A program made the position numbers and the translations under genes. Below, piece after piece: positions 24,680 to 31,774 of a DNA stretch of 42,908 bases; position 1 is the stretch's first letter; every line of letters starts with the position of its first letter. The stretch lies in NCBI GenBank assembly GCA_949127775.1, contig CASBQF010000378.1, positions 1 to 42,908 of the forward strand, given 5' to 3'. The DNA comes from Oscillatoriales cyanobacterium PMM_0080 (GTDB lineage: Bacteria > Cyanobacteriota > Cyanobacteriia > Cyanobacteriales > Microcoleaceae). Under the pieces are notes generated by a model. It saw only the letters and a program-made list of their open reading frames with translations. It searched no databases and was not told the origin of the DNA.

Positions 24680-25828
24680 TTACTCTCCTTCCACCGCAGG
24701 TTCCAACAAAATCTCCAAGCTGTTATCCCATTCATCAAAAAAACCATCGGGCCAGCGATCAATTCGTCCGTTGCGATCGATTTTTGGCGATATTACCTCA
24801 GTCACAGCTTGTCCTTCTTTATTTTGACGCTGGAAGTAATGCAATTGAACATCTTTCGGGTCAAGTTTGCCCCCGTGAACCGCAAGACGAATCCCATTTA
24901 AAACATGATCGCTGTGAGTTTCTATCACAACTTGAACGCCACCGCTAGCAGCCAAACCTAATAATTGACCCATTTTAACTTGTCCTTTGGGGTGGAGATG
25001 CGCTTCTGGATTTTCAATTAAAATGATTGTACCAGGTGTTGATGCAAGTGCCGCTACAATAATTGGTAAAGTGTAGCTAATTCCAAATCCCACATTAGTT
25101 GCACGGTAAGGATTACTATCCCCATAAGAATATTGAAAACTCATCAAATCGACATCAGACTTGGCGTCAATTTTGAGACGCGTACCCGGACTAATTTCTC
25201 CCATCCATGCCTCAACTTGGTCGATTAAATCCATTGATTTTGCCGAAGATAGGTCTCTTTGAGTCTTTGATTTTACCTCGGGATGGCTGAGACCACTATT
25301 TGGAATAGCTTTCTGTCCATTAATAGCAAGAAAATGAGCAGCATATTCACCTTTGATACCCAATTGACCAAGCTGTCGTACTTGGTAATCTGACATTTCA
25401 TTAAATGGGCGCGGCCCGATCCGTTCGGCCTGAAGATAATGAAATTTATTGCCAAAAAGATTCGATTGATATACTTCCGAGCTAACTGGTTCTGAGTCAA
25501 TGCTCAACACATCTACCTCTCTATCATATTTGAAATGCCATACCGCTTTGTTGTTATTTTCCAAAACTATACCAAAACCAATCAAGTCCTCTTTTGCCCC
25601 CTCAAAAAGTGCATCTTGAGCAGTACCAACATTCACAAAATCTCCATTAAGTGCCAACCCTTTTTCTGGCAACAAACCCTGTTGATAAGATTGTCGTAGC
25701 AGCAGGAGCGATTGCATAACAGAAGATTTGCCAGTGCTGTTTAAACCGGAAAACAAAGTGAGTTTTTTGAATTGCAATAACTGACTCGCAAAAGGTTTGA
25801 AGTTGAGCAAGTGTAGCGAAGTAATCAT
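24680..25828 (-). CDS. AAA15/21-type ATPase with C-terminal DUF3696
   Basis: The 382-residue protein is an ABC/SMC-like ATPase. Walker A is GLNSTGKSS (28-36), the signature-like FGISYTLPIIVAALAS is at 248-263, Walker B with catalytic Glu is IILIENPEAHLHP (268-280), and the switch histidine is in ETHSDHVLNGIRLAV (303-317). The last ~35 residues (KIDRNGRIDRWPDGFFDEWD) match DUF3696. No Toprim domain is present, so it is not an OLD-type nuclease on its own; the effector must be another subunit. It overlaps the DUF262 gene by 4 bp (ATGA) and lies 3 bp from the third gene. Such ATPases are frequent in anti-phage cassettes, where they sense or regulate. Confidence 0.93.
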   Translation of the reverse strand: MITSLHLLNFKPFASQLLQFKKLTLFSGLNSTGKSSVMQSLLLLRQSYQQGLLPEKGLALNGDFVNVGTAQDALFEGAKEDLIGFGIVLENNNKAVWHFKYDREVDVLSIDSEPVSSEVYQSNLFGNKFHYLQAERIGPRPFNEMSDYQVRQLGQLGIKGEYAAHFLAINGQKAIPNSGLSHPEVKSKTQRDLSSAKSMDLIDQVEAWMGEISPGTRLKIDAKSDVDLMSFQYSYGDSNPYRATNVGFGISYTLPIIVAALASTPGTIILIENPEAHLHPKGQVKMGQLLGLAASGGVQVVIETHSDHVLNGIRLAVHGGKLDPKDVQLHYFQRQNKEGQAVTEVISPKIDRNGRIDRWPDGFFDEWDNSLEILLEPAVEGE

Positions 25829-26976
25829 GCCAGAACCTCTTTAATTATTTGTTCAATTATCATAAATCTGTACTCGATTTTTTCCGCTGCTTGAGAGATA
25901 GAAGTCGAAAAATCTCGATCGCTATCTACATATTTTCTAAAATTTTCCATCAAATTATCCTTTCGTTGTTTCAAAATGTCAATTTGCTCATCGTTAAGTA
26001 AACTGAGGTTGACTGACCAAACTTCAAATAATGCTTTATTAATTGGAAACATTTTGGTTTGGTATTCAGAAATTTTACGGAAGGCATTTTTCCCAAAGAT
26101 TTCCCATGCTGCAATCATAGCTTTTTTGAAAATATTTTCAATTTTTTGTAATTCCGATTCAGACATATTATTAATCTTAGACAACGCTTTACTTAAAAAT
26201 AAATTTCTAGTACCAGATTGATAATCTTTATAAGATGTAAGCGTAAATGCTAAAAAACCGAGTATGAATTCTCGATCGTCCATCCGCATTTTACGCAACT
26301 TGCTGAGATTAGTCACTTGCTCGAATTCATTAGATGTCGCAAGTTGAGCTAAAAACTTTGTTGCCTTACCGGGGTTGAGAGCATGGCGCAGTTCTTGGGG
26401 AGTCATGGGTAATCCCCCTGTATTAATGCGTTTAAAAATGTTATATTTAACTTCAGGAGGCGTACCTTTTTCAATCAAATAAACTGTCACCTGAGTTTCT
26501 TGAATGCGACGCTGGTATCGGCGTTCTATTTCATCATAAGTTTTGCCATCAAAATTGGTTAAATATTCTAGTCCGCATAACCTAAGTGTTTTATCGCTCA
26601 TAAATTGCTTGAGAGCAGATAGGCGCTGCAATCCATCCACAACCAACCATTTATCTTCATCAGTTGCATCAATATAAAAAGCTGGTAATGGAATCCGAAT
26701 CAGGATCGACTCAATCAGTCTGCTTTTAGCGTCATTTTTCCAGATGTTTGCATGACGCTGAAAGTCTGGTGCTAAGTCAAGAGCTGCCTCATCGATTCTT
26801 CTTAGGAGTTGCTCAATAGTTGGTTCTTTGGTAAAAATATTTATTTTTTCAGGATCATATATCAATCTGTCTGTTTCATAGGGTTCATCACCGTTATCTT
26901 CTTCTTGACTCCAATTTAAGTCATCAATCGAATCTGGGTTGGATACTTGCTGATATGGTTGTGACTGATTTACCAT
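25825..26976 (-). CDS. DUF262 family protein
   Basis: DUF262 is a ParB/sulfiredoxin-like fold found in GmrS-type restriction subunits and other defence proteins. Here residues 49-130 carry its marks: TIEQLLRRIDEAALDL, the DFQRHANIWK box (71-80), LIESILIRIPLPAFYID and DGLQRLSALKQF (114-125). In most members this last motif is DGQQR; Leu replaces the first Gln. The C-terminal half (about 190-383) is helical and has no HNH/DUF1524 nuclease motif, so any cutting would come from another subunit. The first 48 residues are acidic and probably disordered. The start has AAGGAG about 9 bp upstream. It is the first gene of a tight three-gene operon. Confidence 0.92.
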   Translation of the reverse strand: MVNQSQPYQQVSNPDSIDDLNWSQEEDNGDEPYETDRLIYDPEKINIFTKEPTIEQLLRRIDEAALDLAPDFQRHANIWKNDAKSRLIESILIRIPLPAFYIDATDEDKWLVVDGLQRLSALKQFMSDKTLRLCGLEYLTNFDGKTYDEIERRYQRRIQETQVTVYLIEKGTPPEVKYNIFKRINTGGLPMTPQELRHALNPGKATKFLAQLATSNEFEQVTNLSKLRKMRMDDREFILGFLAFTLTSYKDYQSGTRNLFLSKALSKINNMSESELQKIENIFKKAMIAAWEIFGKNAFRKISEYQTKMFPINKALFEVWSVNLSLLNDEQIDILKQRKDNLMENFRKYVDSDRDFSTSISQAAEKIEYRFMIIEQIIKEVLA

Positions 26977-27095
26977 AGGAAATACTCCTTTGTGTTGAAT
27001 TTGATTATAATCCCCTATTGTACTAATAAAACTTGGATGACGATCGGCTCCTAACAGAAAGGAACATTTTCAAAAATTATCGCACAAATTGCCCC

Positions 27096-27127
27096 TTGTA
27101 GAGACGCTACAAATCGCATCTCTACAA
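27096..27127. repeat. TTGTAGAGA inverted repeat
   Basis: TTGTAGAGA at 27096-27104 is the inverse of TCTCTACAA at 27119-27127. It lies between the DUF262 gene start and the stop of the GH10-like gene on the same strand, near the likely promoter of the defence-type operon. The word type is common in cyanobacterial intergenic DNA. Confidence 0.65.
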
Positions 27128-27137
27128 CTACAACTAT

Positions 27138-28769
27138 CTACAACCTACAAGTTTGCCGCGCCCTTTCATCCTCCGGTTCTTGCCATCCAAAAGAGAAATG
27201 GCTCACCGCATTAATTTGCGGCGTTGCAGAGCGAATTGCCTGCATTTGTATTTCCAAAGACGGCCGATTTTTTAGAGATTTCCCCCAGTCTCCGGCGATC
27301 GCCGGAATGATTTTTGCTCCCCGAGGTGCTAAACTCAACGTCCGCTGCACCTGTGGCACAATACAGCTTACATTCCCGCAATTTCCGTAAGACATCGCGT
27401 GGAATTCCACACCAGCCGGAAACCTGTCCCAAGGCTGCAATCTCGAATCAAATCCCCCTTGATTGATCTTTTGATTTCCATTGGGAAAAAATACCGCTCC
27501 TACAGGAATTCCCATCTTTTGAGCAGGTTGGGTTGCCATTCCGAAAAAATCTAAAATGCCTTGGACTGCGTGACCAATACTCAGTTGCCAGAGGTCTTTT
27601 TGCAGAGTACCAGTATCGGGAAGTTGTCGGGTAGGTGTTGGAGTATTTGGCGATTTTGTAGCGGGAGTTTTTGAAGCTGCTCTTGATGTAGGATTCTGCT
27701 TTCGAGAGGCTGGAGTTGCGATCGGCATTGGGCGGGGAATTCGTCCCTGCCAAAGAGGTTCTAGCTCGGTCGGATATTGTTTGACTACTGCTTGAACATC
27801 ATTAGTGTTGATAAATCCTTTAGTCAAATATCGCTGGATTAAATCTCGCCCTTGCTGATTGTTAGCCCGCTGTAAAAGCATTTGTTGTGATGCTGAACCG
27901 TAAATCCACAAGTCTTGAACTTTGGTAGCAACGGAAGCAGGCCCGACGCCCCTTACATAGCGAATGTAGTCGAATAACATTCCTTGCGGCTTGCGCTTGA
28001 CTATTTGATTGACCAATAAAGAATAGTCTTGCTTTGCTTGCGGATTGTAGGGGTCAACAAAGGCGTGTGTGGCGTGACTTTCTCCGGTTTGGTCGTCTAA
28101 ACCCGCGTCTTGAACTACTGTTAAACTTGTCTGATTTTTACCGTTGCGGGCAAGGGTTTGCTGTCTGTCGGAACGCTGAGCATAGGTATAGCCAAAGTTC
28201 ATGGTAAATAACCAGGCGTATACTTTTAATCCTCGCTGTTTGCCTTTGGCGATCGCCTTTTCCAACAAATCATACTTTTCATAGCCACGATTTCTTAAAA
28301 CCGAAGGCCAAGCAGTTGGGTTGTCCGCGACTGGGAGCAGCACTTGTCCGTCGTAAAATACCTCGATATAGACTTGGTTGTAGCCTTTATTCACAACTTT
28401 GTCTAATACGCGATCGATTTCTCCGGGCCTGACATCGCAGGGATACAAACGCAGCCAAACTGCTTGGGTTTCGGGCCAAGTTTTTTGGCGGCATTCTGCT
28501 ATTTCCCGCGCGTGTTTGCTCAAAACGGCAAAGTATGCTTGTTGAGATTCCGGCTTTCCTGACAGCGCGGCGCGGCGCAAGTCTTCTTTTTGATTTACCT
28601 GCTGTTTGGATAATTGGCAATAGGCTGATGTTTCGGCAAATGCTGGTTGATTTTCGATGAATGGCAAAACAAGCTGGCTGATGAAGCTACTGGTTAAAAC
28701 AGCAGTTACCGCACTTAAAAAGCGTCGCTGGTGTGGCAATTTGGCGATGCGAGTTGGTGCAATTTTCAT
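27138..28769 (-). CDS. Secreted GH10-like (GHL10/DUF187) protein
   Basis: The protein (543 residues from this ATG) has a signal peptide (RRFLSAVTAVLTSSFISQLV ... PAFA) with cleavage after about residue 44. The rest is a TIM-barrel of the GHL10 type: AVWLRLYPCDVRPGEIDRVL, KGYNQVYIEVFYDGQVLLPV, YDLLEKAIAKGKQRGLKVYA, HAFVDPYNPQAKQDY and GMLFDYIRYVRG. These are predicted glycoside hydrolases acting outside the cytoplasm. A Ser/Thr/Pro-rich linker (SRAASKTPATKSPNTPTPTR) interrupts the second half. I chose 28769 since the upstream 50 residues to 28919 do not fit a secreted protein. The substrate is unknown. Confidence 0.82.
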   Translation of the reverse strand: MKIAPTRIAKLPHQRRFLSAVTAVLTSSFISQLVLPFIENQPAFAETSAYCQLSKQQVNQKEDLRRAALSGKPESQQAYFAVLSKHAREIAECRQKTWPETQAVWLRLYPCDVRPGEIDRVLDKVVNKGYNQVYIEVFYDGQVLLPVADNPTAWPSVLRNRGYEKYDLLEKAIAKGKQRGLKVYAWLFTMNFGYTYAQRSDRQQTLARNGKNQTSLTVVQDAGLDDQTGESHATHAFVDPYNPQAKQDYSLLVNQIVKRKPQGMLFDYIRYVRGVGPASVATKVQDLWIYGSASQQMLLQRANNQQGRDLIQRYLTKGFINTNDVQAVVKQYPTELEPLWQGRIPRPMPIATPASRKQNPTSRAASKTPATKSPNTPTPTRQLPDTGTLQKDLWQLSIGHAVQGILDFFGMATQPAQKMGIPVGAVFFPNGNQKINQGGFDSRLQPWDRFPAGVEFHAMSYGNCGNVSCIVPQVQRTLSLAPRGAKIIPAIAGDWGKSLKNRPSLEIQMQAIRSATPQINAVSHFSFGWQEPEDERARQTCRL

Positions 28770-29443
28770 GGGAGAATTAAATGGGGTTTTTTGGTTTAAA
28801 CTGGGTGGCGATCGCCGGAAGTGCCGTAGCTTGCGGGGCGAGACGCCATCGCCCTTAACGAGCAGCCACTGATTTTCTGATTTTTTGGTTGACCTAGTTA
28901 TGGCACAAGTCGATCGCACAATGCAAATTCTGTCTGGCGGGAATTTATATCATTTCTAAGTATTGGTAGGGTGCGTCGCCATTCTTAAGCCCTCGCATTC
29001 AATCGACAATCTCTTTCTCGACGCACCTTACACGTGGGGCTAGTGGAAACAAACCCCAAGCTTGTTTTGTAGCACAAATTTTTATAAATGGTATTAGACC
29101 TATTGCAAAGATAACTAGGACAGGCAAGATGCCCGTCCCACACAAAAAATATTTCTTGTGGAACAGGCCGGAGAGCCTGTTACAAAATTTGATTGAAATG
29201 AATTTTGCAATCTTGTCTATTAGTTAAACCCTGTAACTACAGGTGCGTCGCTGCTCGAAAAGTCGATCTTTATTTATGGTTGTCGATGGCGACGCACCCT
29301 ACGGCTAAATGAAGCAAAAAAAGCGCCTAGGTACACTGGGCGCTAAAAACAGTTGATATTTCTACTAAAAATTGTTGATACTCAAATATTAAGGATGAAA
29401 GATTAACTATTAAAATTTATCTTTTATCCCTAAATTTTGAGAC
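28770..29443. other. Intergenic region with two GTGCGTCGC repeats and CAGGC repeats
   Basis: Two copies of a GTGCGTCG...CGACGCAC element lie here, at 28966-29030 and 29240-29303; the outer words TAGGGTGCGTCGCCAT (28967) and ATGGCGACGCACCCTA (29286) are inverses of each other. Between them, 29120-29190 carries two AACAGGC-type elements (GACAGGCAAGATGCCCGTCC and GGAACAGGCCGGAGAGCCTG). A terminator for psb27 follows at 29315-29346. I see no gene. Confidence 0.7.
29315..29346 (-). terminator. Rho-independent terminator after psb27
   Basis: On the minus strand AGCGCC (29344-29339) pairs with GGCGCT (29327-29322) around an 11-nt loop, followed by a run of seven T. It lies about 100 bp beyond the psb27 stop codon and has a standard intrinsic terminator shape. 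Confidence 0.75.
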
Positions 29444-29842
29444 TTAAGACCCTCTGGTGAGAGCATTTTCTACCTGCTGAAATTCTGACTCAAGACGCTT
29501 TTTCAACTTTTCAGGAACTGGACGGTTTGGATAGGAACTGTAATGTCCAGCCAAAGAGTTTAATGCGGTGCGCATTGTCGTGAAAGATGCGAGCTTAGTA
29601 AGAGCGGGATCGCGGCGGTACGCAGCAAAAAAATCGTTGATACTTGAACGAGCAGCGGCTTGAGCGGCTGCTTTTTCGGGCGCGCCCTCTGGCAAAGTGA
29701 GCGCTGTTCTCAAGCTTTTGACTAATGCTAATGTGTCTTGACCGTAATTTCCACTCAGAGTGGCCGGAACATTGGTACAGCCCGCTACGCCGATGACAAC
29801 AACTAATACCAGGGCTAACAGACGGGAAATGTAATGCTTCAT
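29444..29842 (-). CDS. psb27: Photosystem II assembly lipoprotein Psb27
   Basis: Psb27 binds CP43 on the lumenal side of photosystem II during assembly and repair. The 132-residue precursor has a lipoprotein signal (RLLALVLVVVIGVAGC, lipid on Cys22) and the four-helix domain: YGQDTLALVKSLRTALTLPE, AARSSINDFFAAYRRDPALT, FTTMRTALNSLAGHYSSYPN and PEKLKKRLESEFQQVENAL. I chose the ATG at 29842, which begins with the lipoprotein signal; the frame is open to 29878 but those residues are not signal-like. A terminator lies downstream. recF is upstream on the same strand but 300 bp away. Confidence 0.93.
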   Translation of the reverse strand: MKHYISRLLALVLVVVIGVAGCTNVPATLSGNYGQDTLALVKSLRTALTLPEGAPEKAAAQAAARSSINDFFAAYRRDPALTKLASFTTMRTALNSLAGHYSSYPNRPVPEKLKKRLESEFQQVENALTRGS

Positions 29843-30136
29843 AAGGTGTAGAAAAATGGAAGCGAAAGCGGCAATCAAAATTAATCTTTATCCTATCTCG
29901 AATTGAGCTAATTATGTCAAATTTTGATTAATTTTATCGCATTACCATGAAAAGTATAATTTGTCAATCTCACATAGATTGATATCATATCCGAAGAGAA
30001 CAACTACAATCAAATTGGTTGGTAGTAAGGACTTTAGTCCGCATCCGTCAGAGGACTAAAGTCCAAAGGATCAAACTGTTTTTACCCTGGGTAATTGAGC
30101 GGACATAATATGATTTATTAATATCAACTCTTAAAT
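29843..30136. repeat. Intergenic region with GGACTTTAGTCC repeat
   Basis: GGACTTTAGTCC (30029-30040) and GGACTAAAGTCC (30053-30064) are two near-palindromes that also form an inverted pair around GCATCCGTCAGA. The same unit recurs at 31555-31752 in several copies. The remainder is AT-rich and would include the psb27 promoter. Confidence 0.75.
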
Positions 30137-31369
30137 CTAAAATTGATTAATTTGTCCACCAACGACGGAGAGAATTTGGGTTTGTTGCAGCCACTGACTG
30201 TCAAAAGCGCCTAGGTGAGTTGTAGTAATCAGAGTTTGAAATCGTTCTTGAATTGTTTCTAATAGTTGATTTTGGCGGCTCAAATCGAGTTCTGCAAGTA
30301 CGTCGTCGAGTAAGAGTAAAGGTGCTTCGCCGACGACTTCTTCAATAAGCTGCAATTCGGCTAATTTTAATGCTAATACGAGAGTTCGCTGCTGGCCTTG
30401 GGAGGCGTATTGACGAGCTGGGGTATTGTTAATTGTAAATATAATATCATCGCGGTGGGGACCAACTAAGGTGGTTCCTTGAAACTTTTCGGCGATCGCC
30501 CTTTGCTGAATTTTCTCTAAAAATGCTTGCCGCACTCCTTCGAGATTGTCTTTAGCAATTAATTCCGGGCCTACTTCAATATTAGCATCGTATTTCACAT
30601 CTAAAATCTCTGCTGAACCGCTAATTGAACCGTGCCAATTGCGAGCTAAAGGCATCAAGCGCTCCAAAATGCGATCGCGCCTGCGGATCACACGAGCCCC
30701 GGCTGTCGCCAACTGCGCATCCCACAAAGCTAATTCTGAACTGGGAATGGGGGATTGGGAGTTGGGGATGGGGAATTCTGCGATATTTTGGTCTTCGGGA
30801 GTTTCAGATCCGATAAATGGGATTTTGTCAAAAGTCTCGGAAAATTCTGCTTTCCTGATTTCTCTAGACTGTTTCAACAGAGCGTTTCGCTGGCGCAAAA
30901 TTTGGTTGTACTGCTGCAAAATGTGAGCGTAAATCGGTTCTAACTGGATGACTAGCCGATCGATCCAATTGCGTCTTCCTTCGGGCCCGCCGCGCACTAA
31001 GTCTAAATCCAAACACGAAAATTGTACGACATTTAAGACGCTCAAAAAGTCTAAATGGCGGCGTAGTGGTTCGCCGTTGAGCTTGCAGGTGCGGCGCGCC
31101 TGGGAGCGCAGAGTCAAGGATAGCTCGATCGATCCTGTGAGGCGATCGAGTGTAGCGTCAATTTGCCCGATCGGCTTTGAGTCGAGGACTAAATCGCGAT
31201 CGCGCGATACTCTGTGGCTTTTTAATGTCGAAAGCAACTCCACTGCTTCTAATAAGTTAGATTTTCCTTGAGCGTTATTTCCTACTAAAATGGTTTTGGG
31301 AGCGTCAAACGTTACCTTTTGATCTAAGTAGTTCCGAAACTGCCGTAGGTGCAGTGTTTTCAAATACAT
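30137..31369 (-). CDS. recF: DNA replication and repair protein RecF
   Basis: RecF helps load RecA at gaps with RecO and RecR. The 410-residue protein has Walker A GNNAQGKSNLLEA (30-42), the QSRARRTCKLNG-like strand near residue 90, the SCLDLDLVRGGPEGRRNWID region (118-137), an SMC-type signature (QYASQGQQRTLVLALKLAE) and Walker B LLLLDDVLAELD. Residues about 195-211 (AEFPIPNSQSPIPS) are not RecF-like; they come from an AATCCCCCATTCCC-type repeat read in frame, at about 30737-30787. The RecF core on both sides is intact and normal in length. Confidence 0.96.
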   Translation of the reverse strand: MYLKTLHLRQFRNYLDQKVTFDAPKTILVGNNAQGKSNLLEAVELLSTLKSHRVSRDRDLVLDSKPIGQIDATLDRLTGSIELSLTLRSQARRTCKLNGEPLRRHLDFLSVLNVVQFSCLDLDLVRGGPEGRRNWIDRLVIQLEPIYAHILQQYNQILRQRNALLKQSREIRKAEFSETFDKIPFIGSETPEDQNIAEFPIPNSQSPIPSSELALWDAQLATAGARVIRRRDRILERLMPLARNWHGSISGSAEILDVKYDANIEVGPELIAKDNLEGVRQAFLEKIQQRAIAEKFQGTTLVGPHRDDIIFTINNTPARQYASQGQQRTLVLALKLAELQLIEEVVGEAPLLLLDDVLAELDLSRQNQLLETIQERFQTLITTTHLGAFDSQWLQQTQILSVVGGQINQF

Positions 31370-31400
31370 AATATTAGTAATAGGTTATTAGTTATTGGTT

Positions 31401-31540
31401 ATATCAATTCCGGTTGCACTCCTTATGATATAGAGGAGACGGCTTTGCCTTTGTCCCTACGCCAGATTAATTGTAGGGACACGGCACTGCCGTCTCCTCA
31501 TTTCGGGTAATATTAATTCCGATGCAACCGGAATTGATAT
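31401..31540. mobile_element. MITE-like palindromic element with perfect 18-bp TIRs
   Basis: This is the cleanest copy. It begins ATATCAATTCCGGTTGCA (31401-31418) and ends with its exact inverse, TGCAACCGGAATTGATAT (31523-31540), giving 140 bp. The inner arms GGAGACGG and CCGTCTCC also pair, but the inner part mismatches (TTTGCCTTTG against CACTGCCGTG partners). No open frame fits a transposase. Flanking target duplications are not clear. Confidence 0.85.
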
Positions 31541-31544
31541 TATT

Positions 31545-31760
31545 GTCCTCTGAATAATGCGGACTGAAGTCCTCACTACGAACCTACAAGGAGATGTTTG
31601 TAGTGAGGACTTTAGTCCAATGGCACTGAAAAAGTCTGAATGATTGGCTGGTATACAATGAGTTTCCAATGGTTTGAACCTCCGTGATTTACCAAATTTC
31701 AGTGCCATTGGACTTTAGTCCTCTGACTTTGCGCACTAAAGTCCTCACTACAAACCAAAT
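31545..31760. repeat. Composite cluster of GGACTTTAGTCC repeats
   Basis: The words GGACTGAAGTCC (31561), GGACTTTAGTCC (31607 and 31710) and a terminal ACTAAAGTCCTCACTAC near 31735-31750 form nested inverted repeats. A 17-bp outer pair, GTCCAATGGCACTGAAA (31615-31631) and TTTCAGTGCCATTGGAC (31697-31713), encloses about 65 bp of unrelated sequence. The cluster begins within a few bases of the MITE-like element and fills the gap between recF and the Ca2+-ATPase gene. Confidence 0.8.
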
Positions 31761-31774
31761 ATCGGCTAACAATA

